A DNA stretch of 64,000 nucleotides from Erythroxylum novogranatense (GCA_029891385.1 CM057233.1:47694063-47758062), one strand, 5' to 3'; counted from the stretch's first letter, positions 34,901 through 48,799 are shown. Numbers and translations are program-made. Notes: generated by a model from the sequence alone, not told the origin.

Positions 34901-36081
34901 TTGGAAGCCTTAAATTCCTCAATTCAAAGACTCAAATAATTATCCATAATCAATTCAAAATCAAACCATATCATTACTTTCAATTCAGTCATCACTTAGC
35001 TTTATGCCCCTTACTTTAATCATAATAATCAACACTTTAATGTCTACATGAACCTTATACATGCTTTAAATCCTTATATTAACTACCCCATACTATCATG
35101 ACATTTATTTCCATGTAAAACAACATTTAAAACTCAAACCTTAAATAACAACTTACCTAATTCAAACCCTCCTTCAAACCTTCAACAACCACTTTCTAAC
35201 TTCTACACCAAAGTATCAACCCCTTCCTTCTCAAATATACTCAAGACTCATCTTCTAGCTTTGAGGGAATCAAAGAGAGGAGCTTGAAGTTATGGAGAAA
35301 GATGAGAAGAGAGCAAAATCGATGGTTTAAAAGAAGAGTTAGTTTTTGTGTGTTTCGGATGGCTATACATAAGGCACAAAATCATCTTTCCTTCCTTCTT
35401 TCAACACATGTCCGAGAGAGCAATGAGAGGGTGCACTAATGTTGCTTTTAAATGGCAAAATTTGATTGGTTTCAAATTCAAAGAAAAGTCAAATTATACT
35501 TGTTTAATTCAGTCCAAAATTTTACTCCATTTCACTCCAATGGCCCTACTTTCAATCCCAAAATAAAATATCCAATATTACAGTATCAGTGGGTAGCAAT
35601 TTTTGCTATCGAGAATCGACCGGTTCGCCAATTGGCGATTTATCCGTCCGAGAATTTCCAATTATTTTTCTGAGAATTAATGAAATTCCTAAAATTATAA
35701 AGCAGTAACAAAGGCACTCTAATTAATTTGCAATCACAACAATTACCTTTTCTACTCCAAAACAAGTTTAGGCCAGTTACCGGCGATTTTGCCGGTCCGG
35801 GAATTTTCTCCGGAAAATTCCAGAAAAATTCCTAAAAATATAAAACGCTTAATAGCGCACTCAGAACAATTTTTCAAATCCCATAACCACGTTAATCACA
35901 ATAAAATACCGTTAGGCCCAATTACCGGGAATGTCATGAATGCATTTACCGTAATTCCGTATACACAATTGATACTGTGTATCAATCCTATTATGCATGA
36001 ACAGTAATGATTATTCCTTATCAATTCCATCCTATGCCAATTTTACTATTTTACCCTTCCAGGAGGGGGTGGGATGTTACA
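31915..36081 (-). repeat. 5' LTR of the LARD (right copy in the window)
   Basis: 4167 bp, same family and order as the left copy. GC cassette at about 33448-33630, 37-bp units at 32748-32850, and the ACCATC/GATGGT inverted repeat at 32366-32380. As the 5' LTR of a minus-strand element it would carry the active promoter. Confidence 0.93.
32317..35156 (-). other. Predicted LTR intron of the LARD (right LTR)
   Basis: On the minus strand: donor TAG/GTAAGT at 35156, acceptor TTTTTCAG/G ending at 32317. 2840 bp. The right LTR is the 5' LTR, so this copy is the one that would be transcribed as leader. Confidence 0.45.
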
Positions 36082-37942
36082 CATTGAGACAATTAAGGTC
36101 TCACGAGATGAATTATCCGATACATGATTTAGAACTTGCAGTAGTAGTTTTTGCTCTAAAAATTTGGAGATATTACTTATATGGCAAGACATTTTAGATA
36201 TACACTGATCATAAGAGCTTGAAGTATCTGTTAAGCCAGAAAGAGCTAAACGTGAGATAGAGAAAATGGATAAAGTTACTGAAAGACTATGGTTGCACAA
36301 TTGAGTATCATTTGGGAAAGGCTAGTGTAGTGGCTGATGCTTTGAGCAAAAAGTCAAATACCAGTGTAGCTCAGATCCAGTTATTGAGGTTACCAAGCCT
36401 AATACAGTTGAGAGTTTTAAATATGGAGTTGAATTTAGAACAAAGTGAAGTATTGATAGCTACATCGAAACTGAGGCCAATGTTACATGATCGGATTAGA
36501 ATAGTATAAAGTAAAGATCATGAAATGGTGAAATTGATTGAGAAAGTTAAGAAGAATACAAATTTTGAGTTTGAATTTAGAGATGATTTGTTCTGGCTAA
36601 AGCAGAGACTATGTGTGCCTGATGTTGATGATTTGATGAAGGAAATCTTAGAAGAAGCTCATATCACCACTTATCTATGCATCCTGGTACTATCAAGATG
36701 TATAACACATTGAAACAACATTTTTGGTGGCTTGGAATGAAAAAGCAAGTAGCGGAGTTTGTTTCTAAATGTATAACATGCCAGCAGGTTAAGGCCGAGC
36801 ATCAGGCTCTAGTTGGAAAATTGCATTCGTTGCCTATTCCGGAGTGAAAATGGGAACAAATTACTATGGATTTTATAATGGGATTACCCAAGGCTCCGAG
36901 GCAGAATGATGCAATATGGGTTATAGTGGACCGATTAACTAAGTCGGCCCGTTTCATACCAGTACGGGAGACCAATACATTAGACCAGTTTGGTTCAGAG
37001 ATATATGACTGAGATTGTGAGATTACATGGGGTTCCAGTTTCGATTGTATCAGATAGGGATCCCAGATTTACTTCAAGATTCTGGAAGACCTTACAGTCA
37101 ACTATGGGCATACAATTAAATTTTAGTACAACATTTCACCCTCAGACAAATGGACATAGTGAGAGAACTATCAAAATTATTGAGGATATGTTCAGAACTT
37201 GTGTTCTGAAATTTCAGGGAGCTTAGGATCAATACATAGCATTGATTGAAATAATCATTATCATAGTAGCATTGGGATGGAACCATATGAGGCACTATAT
37301 GGCAAAAAATGTCGATCACCTCTACACTAGGATGAAGAAGGTTTGAGAATGCTTGAGGGTCCAGAATTGATACATGATACTATAGAGAAGGTGAAATTGA
37401 TTAGGAGTCCAATAAAAGTGGCTCATGATAGACAGAAAAGCTATGTGGGTTAGCATAGAACGGATATGGAATATAATGTTGGAGACAGAGTCTTTCTGAA
37501 AGTGTCACCTTGGCATGGTGTACTGAGATTTGGTAAAAAAAGACAAGTTGAGCCCTAGATACATTAGTCCTTATGAGATTCTTGAGAGGATTAAACCTTT
37601 AGCATATAAGTTAGCTTTGCCTAACGAGATGTCTCAACTGCATAACGTGTTTCACGTAAGTATGTTAAGAAGATACAGATCTGATCCTACTCATATATTA
37701 CCGGCTCAAGATATTGAGATTGATCAATTTGACATATATTGAGGAACCGATCAAGATAGTGGGTTATTAGACAAAGCAGTTGAGAAACAGAGTGATTCCA
37801 TTGGTGAAAGTTTGTTGGAGGAATCACTCAATTGAGGAAGTAACATGGGAAACTGAGGATCATATGAGGGGTCAGTATCCCCACTTATTTGAATTATCAG
37901 GTAAGAATTTAGAGGATAAAATTTTTATTAGGAGGGGAGAAT
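36082..37942 (+). pseudogene. pol: Gypsy RNase H, integrase and chromodomain-like tail of G
   Basis: RNase H continues as [20 protein letters not shown] and YTDHKSLKYLLS, then VVADALSKKS. Integrase follows: the CITCQQVKAEHQ zinc-binding half, MDFIMGLP (first Asp), VSDRDPRFTSRFW (second Asp), and SERTIKIIEDM with the catalytic Glu (near 37155). The C-terminal part is at 37530-37742 (LSPRYISPYEILERIKPLAY, LHNVFHVSMLRRY). The tail at about 37760-37900 reads KQLRNRVIPLVKVCWRNHS, the chromodomain-like module of Tekay/Del elements. Nonsense codons at 36195, 36507, 36845, 37224, 37328 and 37451 plus frameshifts disable it. Confidence 0.9.
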
Positions 37943-40900
37943 TGTAACATCCCGTCACTTGAATTAAGATAAAAATGGTGTTTATTAGAGATTAATGAGA
38001 AACTAAGAAGCATAATTCATGCTCATGCATCATTGTATATTCACATATATGTGAACATTTATTTTGATGCATTAAAAAAAATTGTACATGCATTCATTGA
38101 CATTTTCAGGTATAATTAATTGTTAAAAATGCAATTAAAATATGAATCGTGAATTATTGGGGCTAAACATTTATTTGGAGAATAATCTGATTATTTCAAA
38201 ATTTTAGTGTTTTTTGGGAATTTTTAAATTTTGGGGTTTTTTTGGATTTAAAAATAATAAAAATAATAGACCAGTAAAATTGTGACATGTGGCAGTAGTG
38301 AGCAGTGACACATATAGAACATGCAATATAGCCATGTGGTGTATGGATTCGATGAAGCTCATTCCTTTGTTGTTGTCTCTTCACCGAAAGCATTGTTAAA
38401 CAAAAACAATTTTCTTCTTGTTTACCAACACTGAAACACTAGCTGTTCACTCTGAACACTTGATTCACTGACACTGCCGAAAGCTTTGTTAAATCAAGTA
38501 AGTGATTTTGGTAATGATTTAATGGTATTTTGGTGATGTTTGAACTTGACTGAATTGGTTATGATAAATGAAGTGACTGGAAATAATTCCAGGAATAAAT
38601 ATGTGTATACTCTGTATACTTTGTTTTTGTTTACAGAAAAACAAATATGGGTTGTTTTTACTGTTCATATGTGAATCGGTGGAGTATTATGAATATGAAT
38701 TTAAATGAGTTTTATGATAAGAAATGAGGATTAGGGAAGGTTATTATATAGAAAGGGATTAAATGATGCAAAAGTGTACATGTCAGTGAAAAGAAATGCA
38801 TATGTTGAGAGTTAGAAAAGTGCAAAAAAATGGAAACATGCATGAATATGTTGGTTTTGGAACTGGATGTGAATCTTAGATTTCTGACTTATTTTTGGTT
38901 GCGTTGAACTAAGAAGAAAGTGGTATAAGTAATTTACATATGATTTGAATAATATAGGAATGAGAAAATTAAAAGATACGCAATACATATGGAGTAACAT
39001 TGCAGTAAACTTCATGCTCTGTTTTTGTTATAAATGCGTAAGTGTTTGGGAAACATTGGGGATGGATTTATGTGAGGTTAAAGTTAAAGAAAACATAGAG
39101 CATAATGAGGTGTTGTGTTTTAAGGAGTAAGATGATAGAAAATGGAGGAGGGAAGGGGAAAAAAAAGAAATGGAAAAGTGCATAAAGTTAGGAACAAAAA
39201 ATAGTAGAGAGTGTGTGTGTGTACGTGTAGTTTCGACTTTTGGTGTTTATGTTTAACTTTTGGATTTTTTTTAATTGTTTGTGTTAAGATGAAAGTTTGT
39301 GAAGTTGTTAACTTCAAAAAGATGTGAAAAAACATGATATATGTTATGCTGAGAATGTTTACTATTCATGAAAACAAAACTTGCATTAGAAAGAGGAAGA
39401 AGAAGATGATGGACTGCGTGTCTGATGTTAGCATTTGAAATGTAAATATAAACTAGAGTAAACTGAATGGAAAGGGGAGTAGAAATGCGAAGATAAATGT
39501 GATAGAGAAAAGTATTGAAGTAGGTTCTGTTTTGGGTTGAAACTAATTATGCAAAAGTGTAGCTGATGAAGATACATGCAGAAAATGATGAACAATTGTA
39601 TATAATTTTGTTTTTAATGTTATGCTTAAACCTTGGATTTTTTTTAATTGTTTGAGTTGTGATGAGCTAAAATAGAAGTAAAAGAGTTGGTTAGAGTATC
39701 ATATATGTTAATTGAATAAGATAGAAGTAAAAAAAATAGAGGAAGAGAAGAAGTGCAGCTCGATGAAGAAGATGGTCTGCGTTCTAGAGAGAGGAAAGGT
39801 GGTGGTTTACATGTATGGGTTATAAACTAGAATATTTCATTGAACAGACTTAAGTCATTTGACTATAACTTTTTCATCCAAACTCCAAATGAAACTTGGA
39901 CCAATAAGTTCCTAAGAAATTTTTCTTTCTCTCCATAAAAATTTAGAGCCATCTGAATTGATTTGAAAGTGATTGATAGGATGAAAGTGTAGAAGTCTGT
40001 TGGAATGTTATGAACTAGAAAATGTTCATGAACATGTTTCGACATTATAATTATAACTTAAGCTGTAGATTTCAGAATGAGTTGATTCTTAATTCAGATT
40101 AAACTAGAGACATATATCAAAAACTTTCTTGAAGAAGTCGACTTTTAATTATATCTGTAAGACTTTCAAAATTGGCATGTAATGGAGTCTTAGCTTAAAC
40201 TAAAGCACTACCAGGGATAGAAATCATGTCCTGTAGTTATTGAATAAACTGTATTGATGTAGACCAAATTAGACTGAGGTGTCTTCAACAAATTTCTAGC
40301 TTATCTTTAAATTGATATAAAGTTTGTAATTTTTGGATATGGGAATTGAGAGATATGGGTTGTAAAACTTGAATGCATAATCATTCATTAACCAAAATTT
40401 TAAATGTGCACTGTCTGTGGTATTTTCAGCATAACTCATAGAATAACAAACCAAATTGAATGATGTTGGTATCAATAGAGACTTAAGACATAGGAGAATA
40501 ATTTGTTAGCAGAAAGTGTTATCAAATTCCTTCACTTTCCTAATGAAATTAATTGTGCAAAATGTACCCGAAAGTGTACTTTTAAACAAGTCTGAGTTGA
40601 TCAATGGAATGTGGATATTTGAATGATTTTTTTGTGACAAAATAAATGATAAGAAACCCAGAATTATCATGAACATGCATTGTAAATAGTTAATATACAC
40701 GAATGTGCATTAATGAATATAAAATTGTGCAATATTATGATATGTATATGTATTGTATATATAGAGGAGCACATTGAACGAAAACATCTAGACATTGCCG
40801 GGACATCAAGGCAATAGCTGTTTAGAGCATAATGTGAGTAACCTACGATGGTCTCACCATATTGTTTTGTACATGTTGAATTGTATTGCGATCTTATTGA

Positions 40901-42025
40901 ATTGTACTGAATTGTCTTGATTGTGTACTGGATTCTGGACAATATTTGTCCGAGGTGTTTTGAAGCATGAGAATGATATTGGAAGTGCTACTTGAATGTG
41001 AATACGTCTGCCTAAATGATTTTTTGATTCTTAACTGAAAGGTTGAATGCCAGACCTAGTTCGATGACCACTGCTACTATGACTGTTACTGTAATTAATA
41101 CTGTGACTGATATACTGTTATATTACACGCAAATGGAAATGATTAAATTGATGACTGAATTATGGCATGCACTTCATTCCAATGCATGTAATATAAAGGA
41201 GTTGTGATTGATGTGGCTATTGACACTGTTACTGATATGAACTTTAAGCTCCCATATATGTGGTTCGAGCCCTATGGCTCGCTGTGATCAATAAGTCACT
41301 GACTGACTAACTGAGCCTGATAATTTAGGATAATGTAAAAGTACACAGTCATAGCAAAATAAAAATGAACGTGAGTCTCATACATGTCGCATCCGCATAT
41401 AATTTGAATTCATTGAATGATTTGCAAAGTTGTGTGAATGTTGTTATATGATTGAACCGTGTATTTGAGAAATGATTTATCTGTAATAGTATTTGATACT
41501 TATTAAGTGGAGTTGAGTTGTATGATTACATGCTATAATTAATCTCGTTTTATGACATGAGTGAACCATCGAGGATGGTTACTCTACTGAGTTCACAAAA
41601 CTCATCAAAATTGCACCGTTGCTTTTCAGGTTCAAGAGTGACATGACCTAGTTGCTAAGACTCCGTATAAACATATTTTGTGCAACTGTTACAGTCAAAT
41701 TTGGATCAAAGGTCGGTTATTTGAGAATGAGGACTTAGCTATTTCTTTCATGTTTATTGTATTTAATGTGTACTGAGTTGTTTAAGCTCATAGGATAATG
41801 TTATAAACCTTGGATAATATTGTATTGTATGAAACAATGTAAATTATGGATTTTAATTAATGTGATAACATTTTGAGTATAGAAAATGTGTGGTTAATGT
41901 TTTAGTGTATGATGCCATGTTATGTACAGTGAAGGTGAGATAGTTAACATGTCATTTTTGACAGGCATGTACACTTGTATCCGATGGACACATGTGCATA
42001 TGTCAATTGGGAATGGGGTGTTATA
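37943..42025 (+). repeat. 3' LTR of gypsy element G
   Basis: Preceded by the polypurine tract AGGAGGGGAGAA. Starts TGTAACATCCCGTCAC and ends GGGGTGTTATA (the last C of TGTTACA is mutated). 4083 bp. It contains the ACCATC/GATGGT-like repeat with one mismatch at 41575-41589, a donor CAA/GTAAGTG at 38498 and an acceptor GCTTTTCAG/G ending at 41629. There is no matching 5' LTR in the window. Confidence 0.87.
38498..41629 (+). other. Predicted LTR intron of G
   Basis: Donor CAA/GTAAGTG at 38498. CTCAT at 41601-41605, then GTTGCTTTTCAG/G ending at 41629. 3132 bp, the longest predicted here. Confidence 0.4.
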
Positions 42026-42205
42026 GTATCAAAATCCAAAATGCAAAAGATACCAAACCCAATAATTCTCGAAATGTGTCTAAAGTCTTACTTTTACAAA
42101 ATCTAACTTAATTTATAAAAACATTGCAAAATTAGAATGATGCCTCGACTCTTGATTACTCGATCTCATTTTCTTCACCTGAAGATGGGACGAAAAGGGG
42201 GTAAG

Positions 42206-45200
42206 TGTTGGACCCCGAACTTTTGATGAAAAATAGAAATATTAAAATGAATTTTAAATGAGAAAGAAATTGGTGAGAAAATTATGAATTTAAGGAAATT
42301 TGATGAAATTAAGAAAAATTTATGAGAAATGAATTGTTTAATTTTGAGGACTTTGATATTTGAGTGAACTTATATGGATTATGAGAGGAAAGTGGATGAG
42401 TTGATTGAAATAAAGTTAAATAGCAAGAATTAAAGAGAAAAAGTGTGAAAATTTGAAGAATTTAGAAAGTTTGACTTTTTGGAGAGAGAATGTTTGACTT
42501 TGAGAGTTGACTTTTGATGTAGGCAAAATTTGATAAAATGGTCTTCTGAAAACTTGTAGTATATGTCAAGAGTTTTTCGTAGATATAAAGTTTGATATTT
42601 TTCGATATCGGGAGTGAGAGTTATGATCAGTCAAAGTTCGTTTGAAGTTTGACTTTGAGAAAAAAATTGACTTTTTAATTGAGGCAAAATCTGAGAAAAT
42701 GATCAACGTGAAACTTGTAGCCTCTGTCGAGAGCTTTTCGTGGACATAAAGTTTGCTATTTTTCGACGTCGGGATTGAGAGATATGAATTTCGGAATATA
42801 TGCTTTGTTTTGAAAATGTTATTAAGTATAGATTTGCATGTGTTGTACTTCGAGGCCACTCGTCGTATGGATTTAGTCGGAATTGGAAAAAGTGGCTTTA
42901 TTGAAAGTTGTAGCTTGTATGTCGATCTTTCCGACGCCATAAAGTTTGTAATTTTTCGATATCGGGGTTAGGAGTTATGAGCGATGAAAAATTGGAAGTC
43001 GTTTAGGAAAAACTGTTTTGGACAGAATCTGTGATTGAGGTTTTGACCTCTTTCGAGACCTAATTTGATTTTGAGTACTTCAGGGAAGTTGTAGAGCTTC
43101 CTTTTACCTTTCCATAGACACCAAATTCGTCAAATTCCGAGTTCGGAATTAAGAGATATGATTTTCGAAAAATTCAGTTATAGGTAGGTATTTAAGGTTT
43201 TGTAACTTTTGCTTGAACTCCGACCCTTTTGCAATCTTTTGTTATAAATCTTTCGTCCGACATCCGATTGATTTGATTCTTGAAGCGTTGGATTCCTAAG
43301 ACAATTGCGTTCATGTTTATGAAAAATTATGATTTTTAGGAGATTAAATGGAAAGAGATTGATTGAACCAAAGTAAGCGATGAGTTATAGGTTATAAGTT
43401 GGATAATTTTCTGAATATGGTTCAGTATTTTGTGATTTTCGGGAGATGTACAACTCCGATTGAGTTGATTCCTGAGGGAAAATAAAGTTAAAACATAGGG
43501 CTACAACTCTTGTGAAGGGATCGAAATTTAATTCCATCCCTAAGATTGTCAAATTCTGGACTGAAGTTATGTTAAAGTTCAGTTTCGGATTTTGTGCAGG
43601 TCATTTAGTAATTCAGCCATAACTTCTTCGTTTTAGATCCGAATTGAGCTCCGTTGGTGGCGTTGGATTCGTAAGATCGAGAGGAACAATTTTCAATAAG
43701 AAAGTTTATCCAAATTATTTCGTTTAGTTGCCCAAAATCAGATCGCAAGGTGACAGTTTTTCAAATTCCTGCAAGGGCAATTTTGGAAATAAGCTAACAA
43801 GTGAGGGGCAAAATGGTCATTTACCCCTCATTAAATGACATGGCAGAACTCCATGTAGGCTGTCGTTTTTACTCCCTTAAGCCAGCAGAGATTTTCGAAA
43901 ATTAGAAGAAGGGAGAAGAAGAAACGTTGGAGAAGAAGAGAAGGAAGCAATCGGTTATGGAAGGAGAAGAAGAAGAGTGATGCAAGTTCGTTTTTTTCAT
44001 GGGTTTCCAGCCATTTTCGTTTGTTTTCAAGGGGGAAAGAGGAAAAAAGAAGGTGAAAGCTCCATGGCATCCAACAAATTCGAAAATGAAGAGAGAGAAG
44101 GTAAGAGAGAGAAAGCTTGAGTTTTTGAGTTTTTGATTTGTTTGATGGTTGATTAAGCTTGGAATGGTTATGGATTTAGTTTATCCATGATTAATTGAAG
44201 AGATTAGGCTATAATTATGTTTAATTTTGGATAAATTGAAAATTTGAGTTTATGTCAAATTTTGAAATTGGGGTTTTGTGAAATTGATGATTTAGATAGA
44301 TTGAATTAGTGATGAATTTGAGATATCCTAAGTTAATTTTGATGTTTATGCTTTAGGTGAAGTTTAATTTGAAAATTTGAAAATTTGGAGTTTAGGCCAA
44401 ATTAGGAATTTTGGGGTTTTTGTGAATTATTGGGGTTTTTGTGAATTAATGGTGTAAAATCATAATTAAGAGTGGGAATTGATGAAATGTGAAATCAATT
44501 TTGAAGAAATTATGTTTTATGAGATTGAATTTGGGTGTATTGGTTTAGGCCAATTTTGAAAATTGGGGATTTTCAAAATTGGAGATTGAAATAGCTTGGA
44601 ATTATGGTAAATTGGTGACCTAAGTTAATTTTGAAAATTATGCTATTTATGATGTGAATTTGGATTATTATGGTTTAGGTTTTGTTAAATTGGAAGAGAG
44701 AGAGAAGTAAAAGTCAAATTGAAGCATTGGACAAGTTGCTTGCATGGAAATAAGGTGGGTAGTATATTTATTTATTGAATTATAAGCTAAATGTGACTTT
44801 TAAAATTAAAGAAAGCAATTGTTGAAAAAAATGTTTGAAAAAAATGTAAATAGTTGAAATTATGATTTCAAAGGATGAAAATGAGTTTAAGAAATACAAG
44901 ACTTATGAACTTCATGGGTTTCAAATTATTTGATTTATGATTTAAAGAAATTAGTGCATATTTTGTCATGAATGTGATTATTATGTGATTAATTTGATGC
45001 TATGAATTGCATTAGATGATTATGTGAATTTATGTGATTTTATGCTTGTGTCATTTATGACACAATTTGATGTTATGAATTGAAAATATGAAAATCAAGA
45101 GATTTTAAAAGGTGCCTTGAGCAATCAATTCGTTTTCGTTATGTGTTAAGTGGGTTTGGTCAGTCCTTTGTGAGTCATTTGTCTCTACTGCTTAAGCCTT

Positions 45201-46732
45201 TGCCCTACTGCTCTGCAATAGGCAATGGAGATCCGATTCACGGACTCCTTTCACGGCTACACCGGACCGTTATGCGGGAAAGTAGTACGTCTCGTCACTT
45301 CGCATTTGCATATGACCGTTATCGGAATGTGCGATGACGTCTGTTAGACCGAACCAAACCAATTTCGATGTGTTATGTGTTTTGATGTGTTTATAATGTG
45401 ATGCATTCATATTTAAAGTCTGCATGATTTGAAAAGGTTCAGATTTTGAGAAATAAGACAAAATTTATAATCATGAAATTTCGGAAGGTTTATGAAAGTT
45501 TTGAAAAGATTGAAAATGCGATTTGGATAAATGCTTAAATAGGAAATTTTCTGAAAAGTTTGAAAAGTTTAAAAGAAAATATTTTTGCTTATTGTTCGGT
45601 TATAAATATATTATCTACGAAGCTTCCGAGCTCACCCCCTTCATCCCCAAATCTCCGTGTTTTTACGCAGAGATCGGATGGAAGACGAGTATGATCACAG
45701 TCCGACTTGTGCATGTTCGTATTATGTTTAAAGTTTGATGTGGTATTAGATCTTTATGGATAGTTAGAAAGCTAATAAAGTGTATTTTAGTCCGATTGTA
45801 TATGAATGGTTTTGCTTGTGGCCAGTAAATGTATAAGATTGTATTGTGTTCTAATGAGTTATAAGTATGATTATACTTTATGTATGAAATTGGATTTTGA
45901 ATGTGATTGGGATTGATTAAAATTTTGAGTTGAGATGGTTATGGATTGAATTTATGAAGTGTTTAGAATTAAGATTGTGTTTCTGGCGATGTTTGGATGC
46001 TTGACGGAGGTCGATGTTGCTTTGTGTTATTGGATGGATTACGATATTAGAAGTGCGTTTGCTTTGTTTTAAATTTTTTGGGCTGTCAAAATAAAGCCGT
46101 TATGCTGCCGAAATTTCAGTAAAATTTCGGTAAAATGGGTTTAAAGAAATGAGTTTGAGGATTTATATGAATGTATAAGAAATGATTAAGATGGATGAAG
46201 TGAGAAAGAATAGAAATGTAGGGATTGTTTATATGTTGAATGAGTTTGATTAAAGAGAAAAGGAAAGAAAAAAAGGAAAAAAAAAACCAGATTTTAGACC
46301 GAGTTAGTCTAAGGTTTTCCAACGCGATTATGTTCATCCGATCGTTTTCTTTGATTATTGTGCTCGGATGTCGGATCTGTTCTACTTGATTTCGTCTCGC
46401 CCTCGATTTTGTTATTCGAAATTTGTTATCCGATTCGGTAGGTTTATTCGATTGGCGTCCGCATTTTGTTTCCGATTTGAAATTTCGATCCGAAATTTCC
46501 GTTTCCATTCGATTCCGTTTTGTTTGTCTCCGCTTTCGCTTTGCATTTTCCTTTTCGATCCGCTTCGCTACCTTCAGTTTGATCGGATTCGGTCCAATTC
46601 AAAACTTTCCGAGTATTTGTTTCGCTCCGATGATTCGATTTGTATTCCGATTAGCAATTTCTCGCTTTTCGATTGGCCATTTTTCCGTTCCGTCTTTCAG
46701 TTGGGATCCAGTTCTCGGATCGGGTCGCAACA
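42206..46732 (+). mobile_element. Solo LTR A3 (family A), inserted in A4
   Basis: 4527 bp, TGTTGGACCCCGAAC...ATCGGGTCGCAACA, with a perfect target-site duplication GTAAG (42201-42205 and 46733-46737). It is the cleanest uninterrupted family-A LTR here: modules at 42542-43140, CGTCCGACATCCGATT at about 43255, GA-rich leader 43905-44100, donor 44101, the GGCTACACCGGACCG block at about 45258, acceptor 45670, and the TTCG-rich tract 46340-46700. It has no GC minisatellite at the cassette position (about 43185). Confidence 0.9.
44101..45670 (+). other. Predicted LTR intron of A3
   Basis: Donor GAAG/GTAAGAG at 44101, CTCAC at 45631-45635, acceptor TTTTACGCAG/A ending at 45670. 1570 bp. The acceptor is weaker than in A1 and A2. 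Confidence 0.35.
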
Positions 46733-48799
46733 GTAAGCTTGAAAGCTCATGGGTAACAGTTTATAACGAAAAAATAAGCAAAACCTTTGAAAACATTCAC
46801 TTGTCATAGAAAATTCTCATTGAGTTCATAAAACACATGGTTCTTAAATTTTCAACCAAATTCAGAATAAGACAAATCAGGTATGGATCAATATTGTCAA
46901 CATATTATGAGCGCATAAGCACATCAAAATAGTTTGGGTAGATCCAAAGTAGAATGTACTACACATTTCTACATAATGGTCCTTTGTAGATATGAACAGA
47001 ACTTATTATCGCAATCTCACTTAATGGTTTTGCGTATCTGTGAACTTATAGGAGTCCGTGAAGGAGCTTTATGTCACTAGCGGGCAGGCGAGAGAATCCT
47101 TTTTGTCAAATTGCACTTAACTTAACTTAGGAGACCACCACAAATCCACATAATTATGCATTTCACATCTTGTAAACTTGTTGCCCAAAATGGAACATTT
47201 TGGAAACTTGTTTTTCATGAACACGATATATTTCGAAACCCATTTCTGAAAACATGATTTCATAAACATGTTATTTTTAAAAAAAATCATTTTCAAAGTC
47301 TTTTCATAAATCATCCATACAATTCATATATCAAACATATATCAATTTTTCAATTCATTCAAGAAGAAATAAATGCAACAGTTATGATGCAATTTAAATC
47401 ATTAACTTCCTTGATTCTAAAGATAACATTAGTGGCCTCTTTACTCTATTATAAACATGTACCTACCTTGAAATCCTTGGTCATAAGCTTGCTCAAATGT
47501 GCCTCTTCCCTTGCTCCTTTTGCCTTTCTTGATTTCCTTGATTCTTCACCAAATAGAGAGATATTTGGCTTTAATGGAAGCTCTTCTCTCCCCCTACCTT
47601 TTTCTCTTCTTGAACAACCTTAAAATCTCTTTAGAAAGTTTAGAAAAGATGAACCCTAGCTCAACTCTCTTCTTTTCTCTCAACCACTGAAACTCTCTTC
47701 TTTCTCTCTTTGTTTTCGTATTTCTCTCCTTCTTCTCTCTTATTTTCGTTTTTCTCTTCTTAAAAACCAAGACAACATATTCTTTTTCCTACAATACCCT
47801 TAATGAGTGTGCAAAATCCCCTTTACCCTTCCTTATATGCCTTGTGTCTCTTTATCCTTAAGTGATCTTCCAAAAATACCCTTGAACATCCTTATTACCT
47901 TAGCACTTTAATTCCATTAACCCATGCAATAAATCTGTTGGACCCTAAACTTTTCTTGGAAGTTAGAACTATGGTATGTGAAATATTGGAAGTTAAAAGT
48001 TGGAAAATGTAGTTGGAACATGTTACATTGATCATGCTTCGATATTTTCACCATAATCCTTTCTCTAGTTATCCCAATGAGACGATTCTTGATTTGGATT
48101 AAACTAGAGAAATAGGGCTACAAATTATCTGATGAAATTGAGTTCTAATTCAGTCTCTAAGAATGTAGCGCCCCCTTATCGTAGAGTACGCATCGAAACG
48201 CCTGTGGGTTATTCCGATACGTATCCTACAATAAAGGAGAGCTACGATCGGACACTCACTACAATACTCTCATGGCATCATACTCATAAAATCGTAATAT
48301 AAAAATCACTAAATTTTGAAACCGAATCACTTTCTCATATCATTTCATCAAAACAGAAATTTACATGACTATCAGTTTTCCACTGCCCAAAAACATTACT
48401 CCAAAAGGGAAAACTAATACAAAAATCTATCTAGGTCATCCCCAAAAAACAATCCCAGCTGACCGACCTGTGTGCCATGACTTTTCTCGCCAACTCGATC
48501 ACACGGCAGGAAAAGTCTCTCTCTGGAGCTAGGAGTCCACTCTCTCGATCCTGAAAAAAATAGATTGCAATTTTGGGTGAGTTTGCGAACTCAATGAGAA
48601 ACCATCATCGATGGTTCACTCAATTCAAGCATTTTGCAGACAATTCACAGATTCTCATACAATAGCAGAAATAAGGATTTCACAAAACAGTTTTCACAGA
48701 AATATAGGCATTTAACCCTTTTCCCAAATCACAGTACAATCAGATGCATACATAACATTTTCCACTATTTTCCTTTTTAAATTCTGTGTTGTGACTGAG

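Larger units (their letters stand above)
24293..36081 (-). mobile_element. LARD-type non-autonomous LTR retrotransposon, minus strand
   Basis: 11,789 bp with 4183- and 4167-bp LTRs around a 3439-bp non-coding interior. The target-site duplication is CATTG (24288-24292 and 36082-36086), and excision restores the RNase H frame of G (AYAL followed by RQLRSHE). The orientation is minus: the primer-binding site lies at 31896-31908 and the polypurine tract at about 28478-28492, both read on the minus strand. LTR and interior sizes match the LARD class described from barley. It encodes no protein and would need gag and pol in trans, probably from a Tekay-like element. Confidence 0.92.
22781..42025 (+). 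mobile_element. 3' half of Ty3/gypsy chromovirus G, interrupted by D and a LARD
   Basis: Begins abruptly in pol after A1 and runs through RT, RNase H, integrase and a chromodomain-like tail to a polypurine tract and a 4083-bp 3' LTR (37943-42025). Sequence similarity to element C, the long LTR and the chromodomain-like C-terminus place it in the Tekay/Del group of chromoviruses. The 5' LTR, gag, protease and first part of RT are absent from the window. The bases after the 3' LTR are GTATC (42026-42030); the matching left duplication is lost. Many stops and frameshifts show it is dead. Confidence 0.88.

Noticed and set aside
22781..37942. Integrated pararetrovirus
   Set aside because: RT/RNase H is followed by an integrase and a chromodomain-like tail, and LTRs with target-site duplications are present; no movement-protein motif is seen.
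37943..42025. Possible host gene exons in the long non-coding stretch after integrase
   Set aside because: The stretch is bounded by a polypurine tract and TGTAAC...TGTTATA termini and carries the LTR-type modules and splice-like sites, so it is the 3' LTR of G.
42566..42940. 124-codon minus-strand ORF
   Set aside because: Antisense to the module region of LTR A3, with no recognisable domain.
46116..46809. ORFs of 122-130 codons on both strands
   Set aside because: Same TTCG-rich tract in A3; composition effect.
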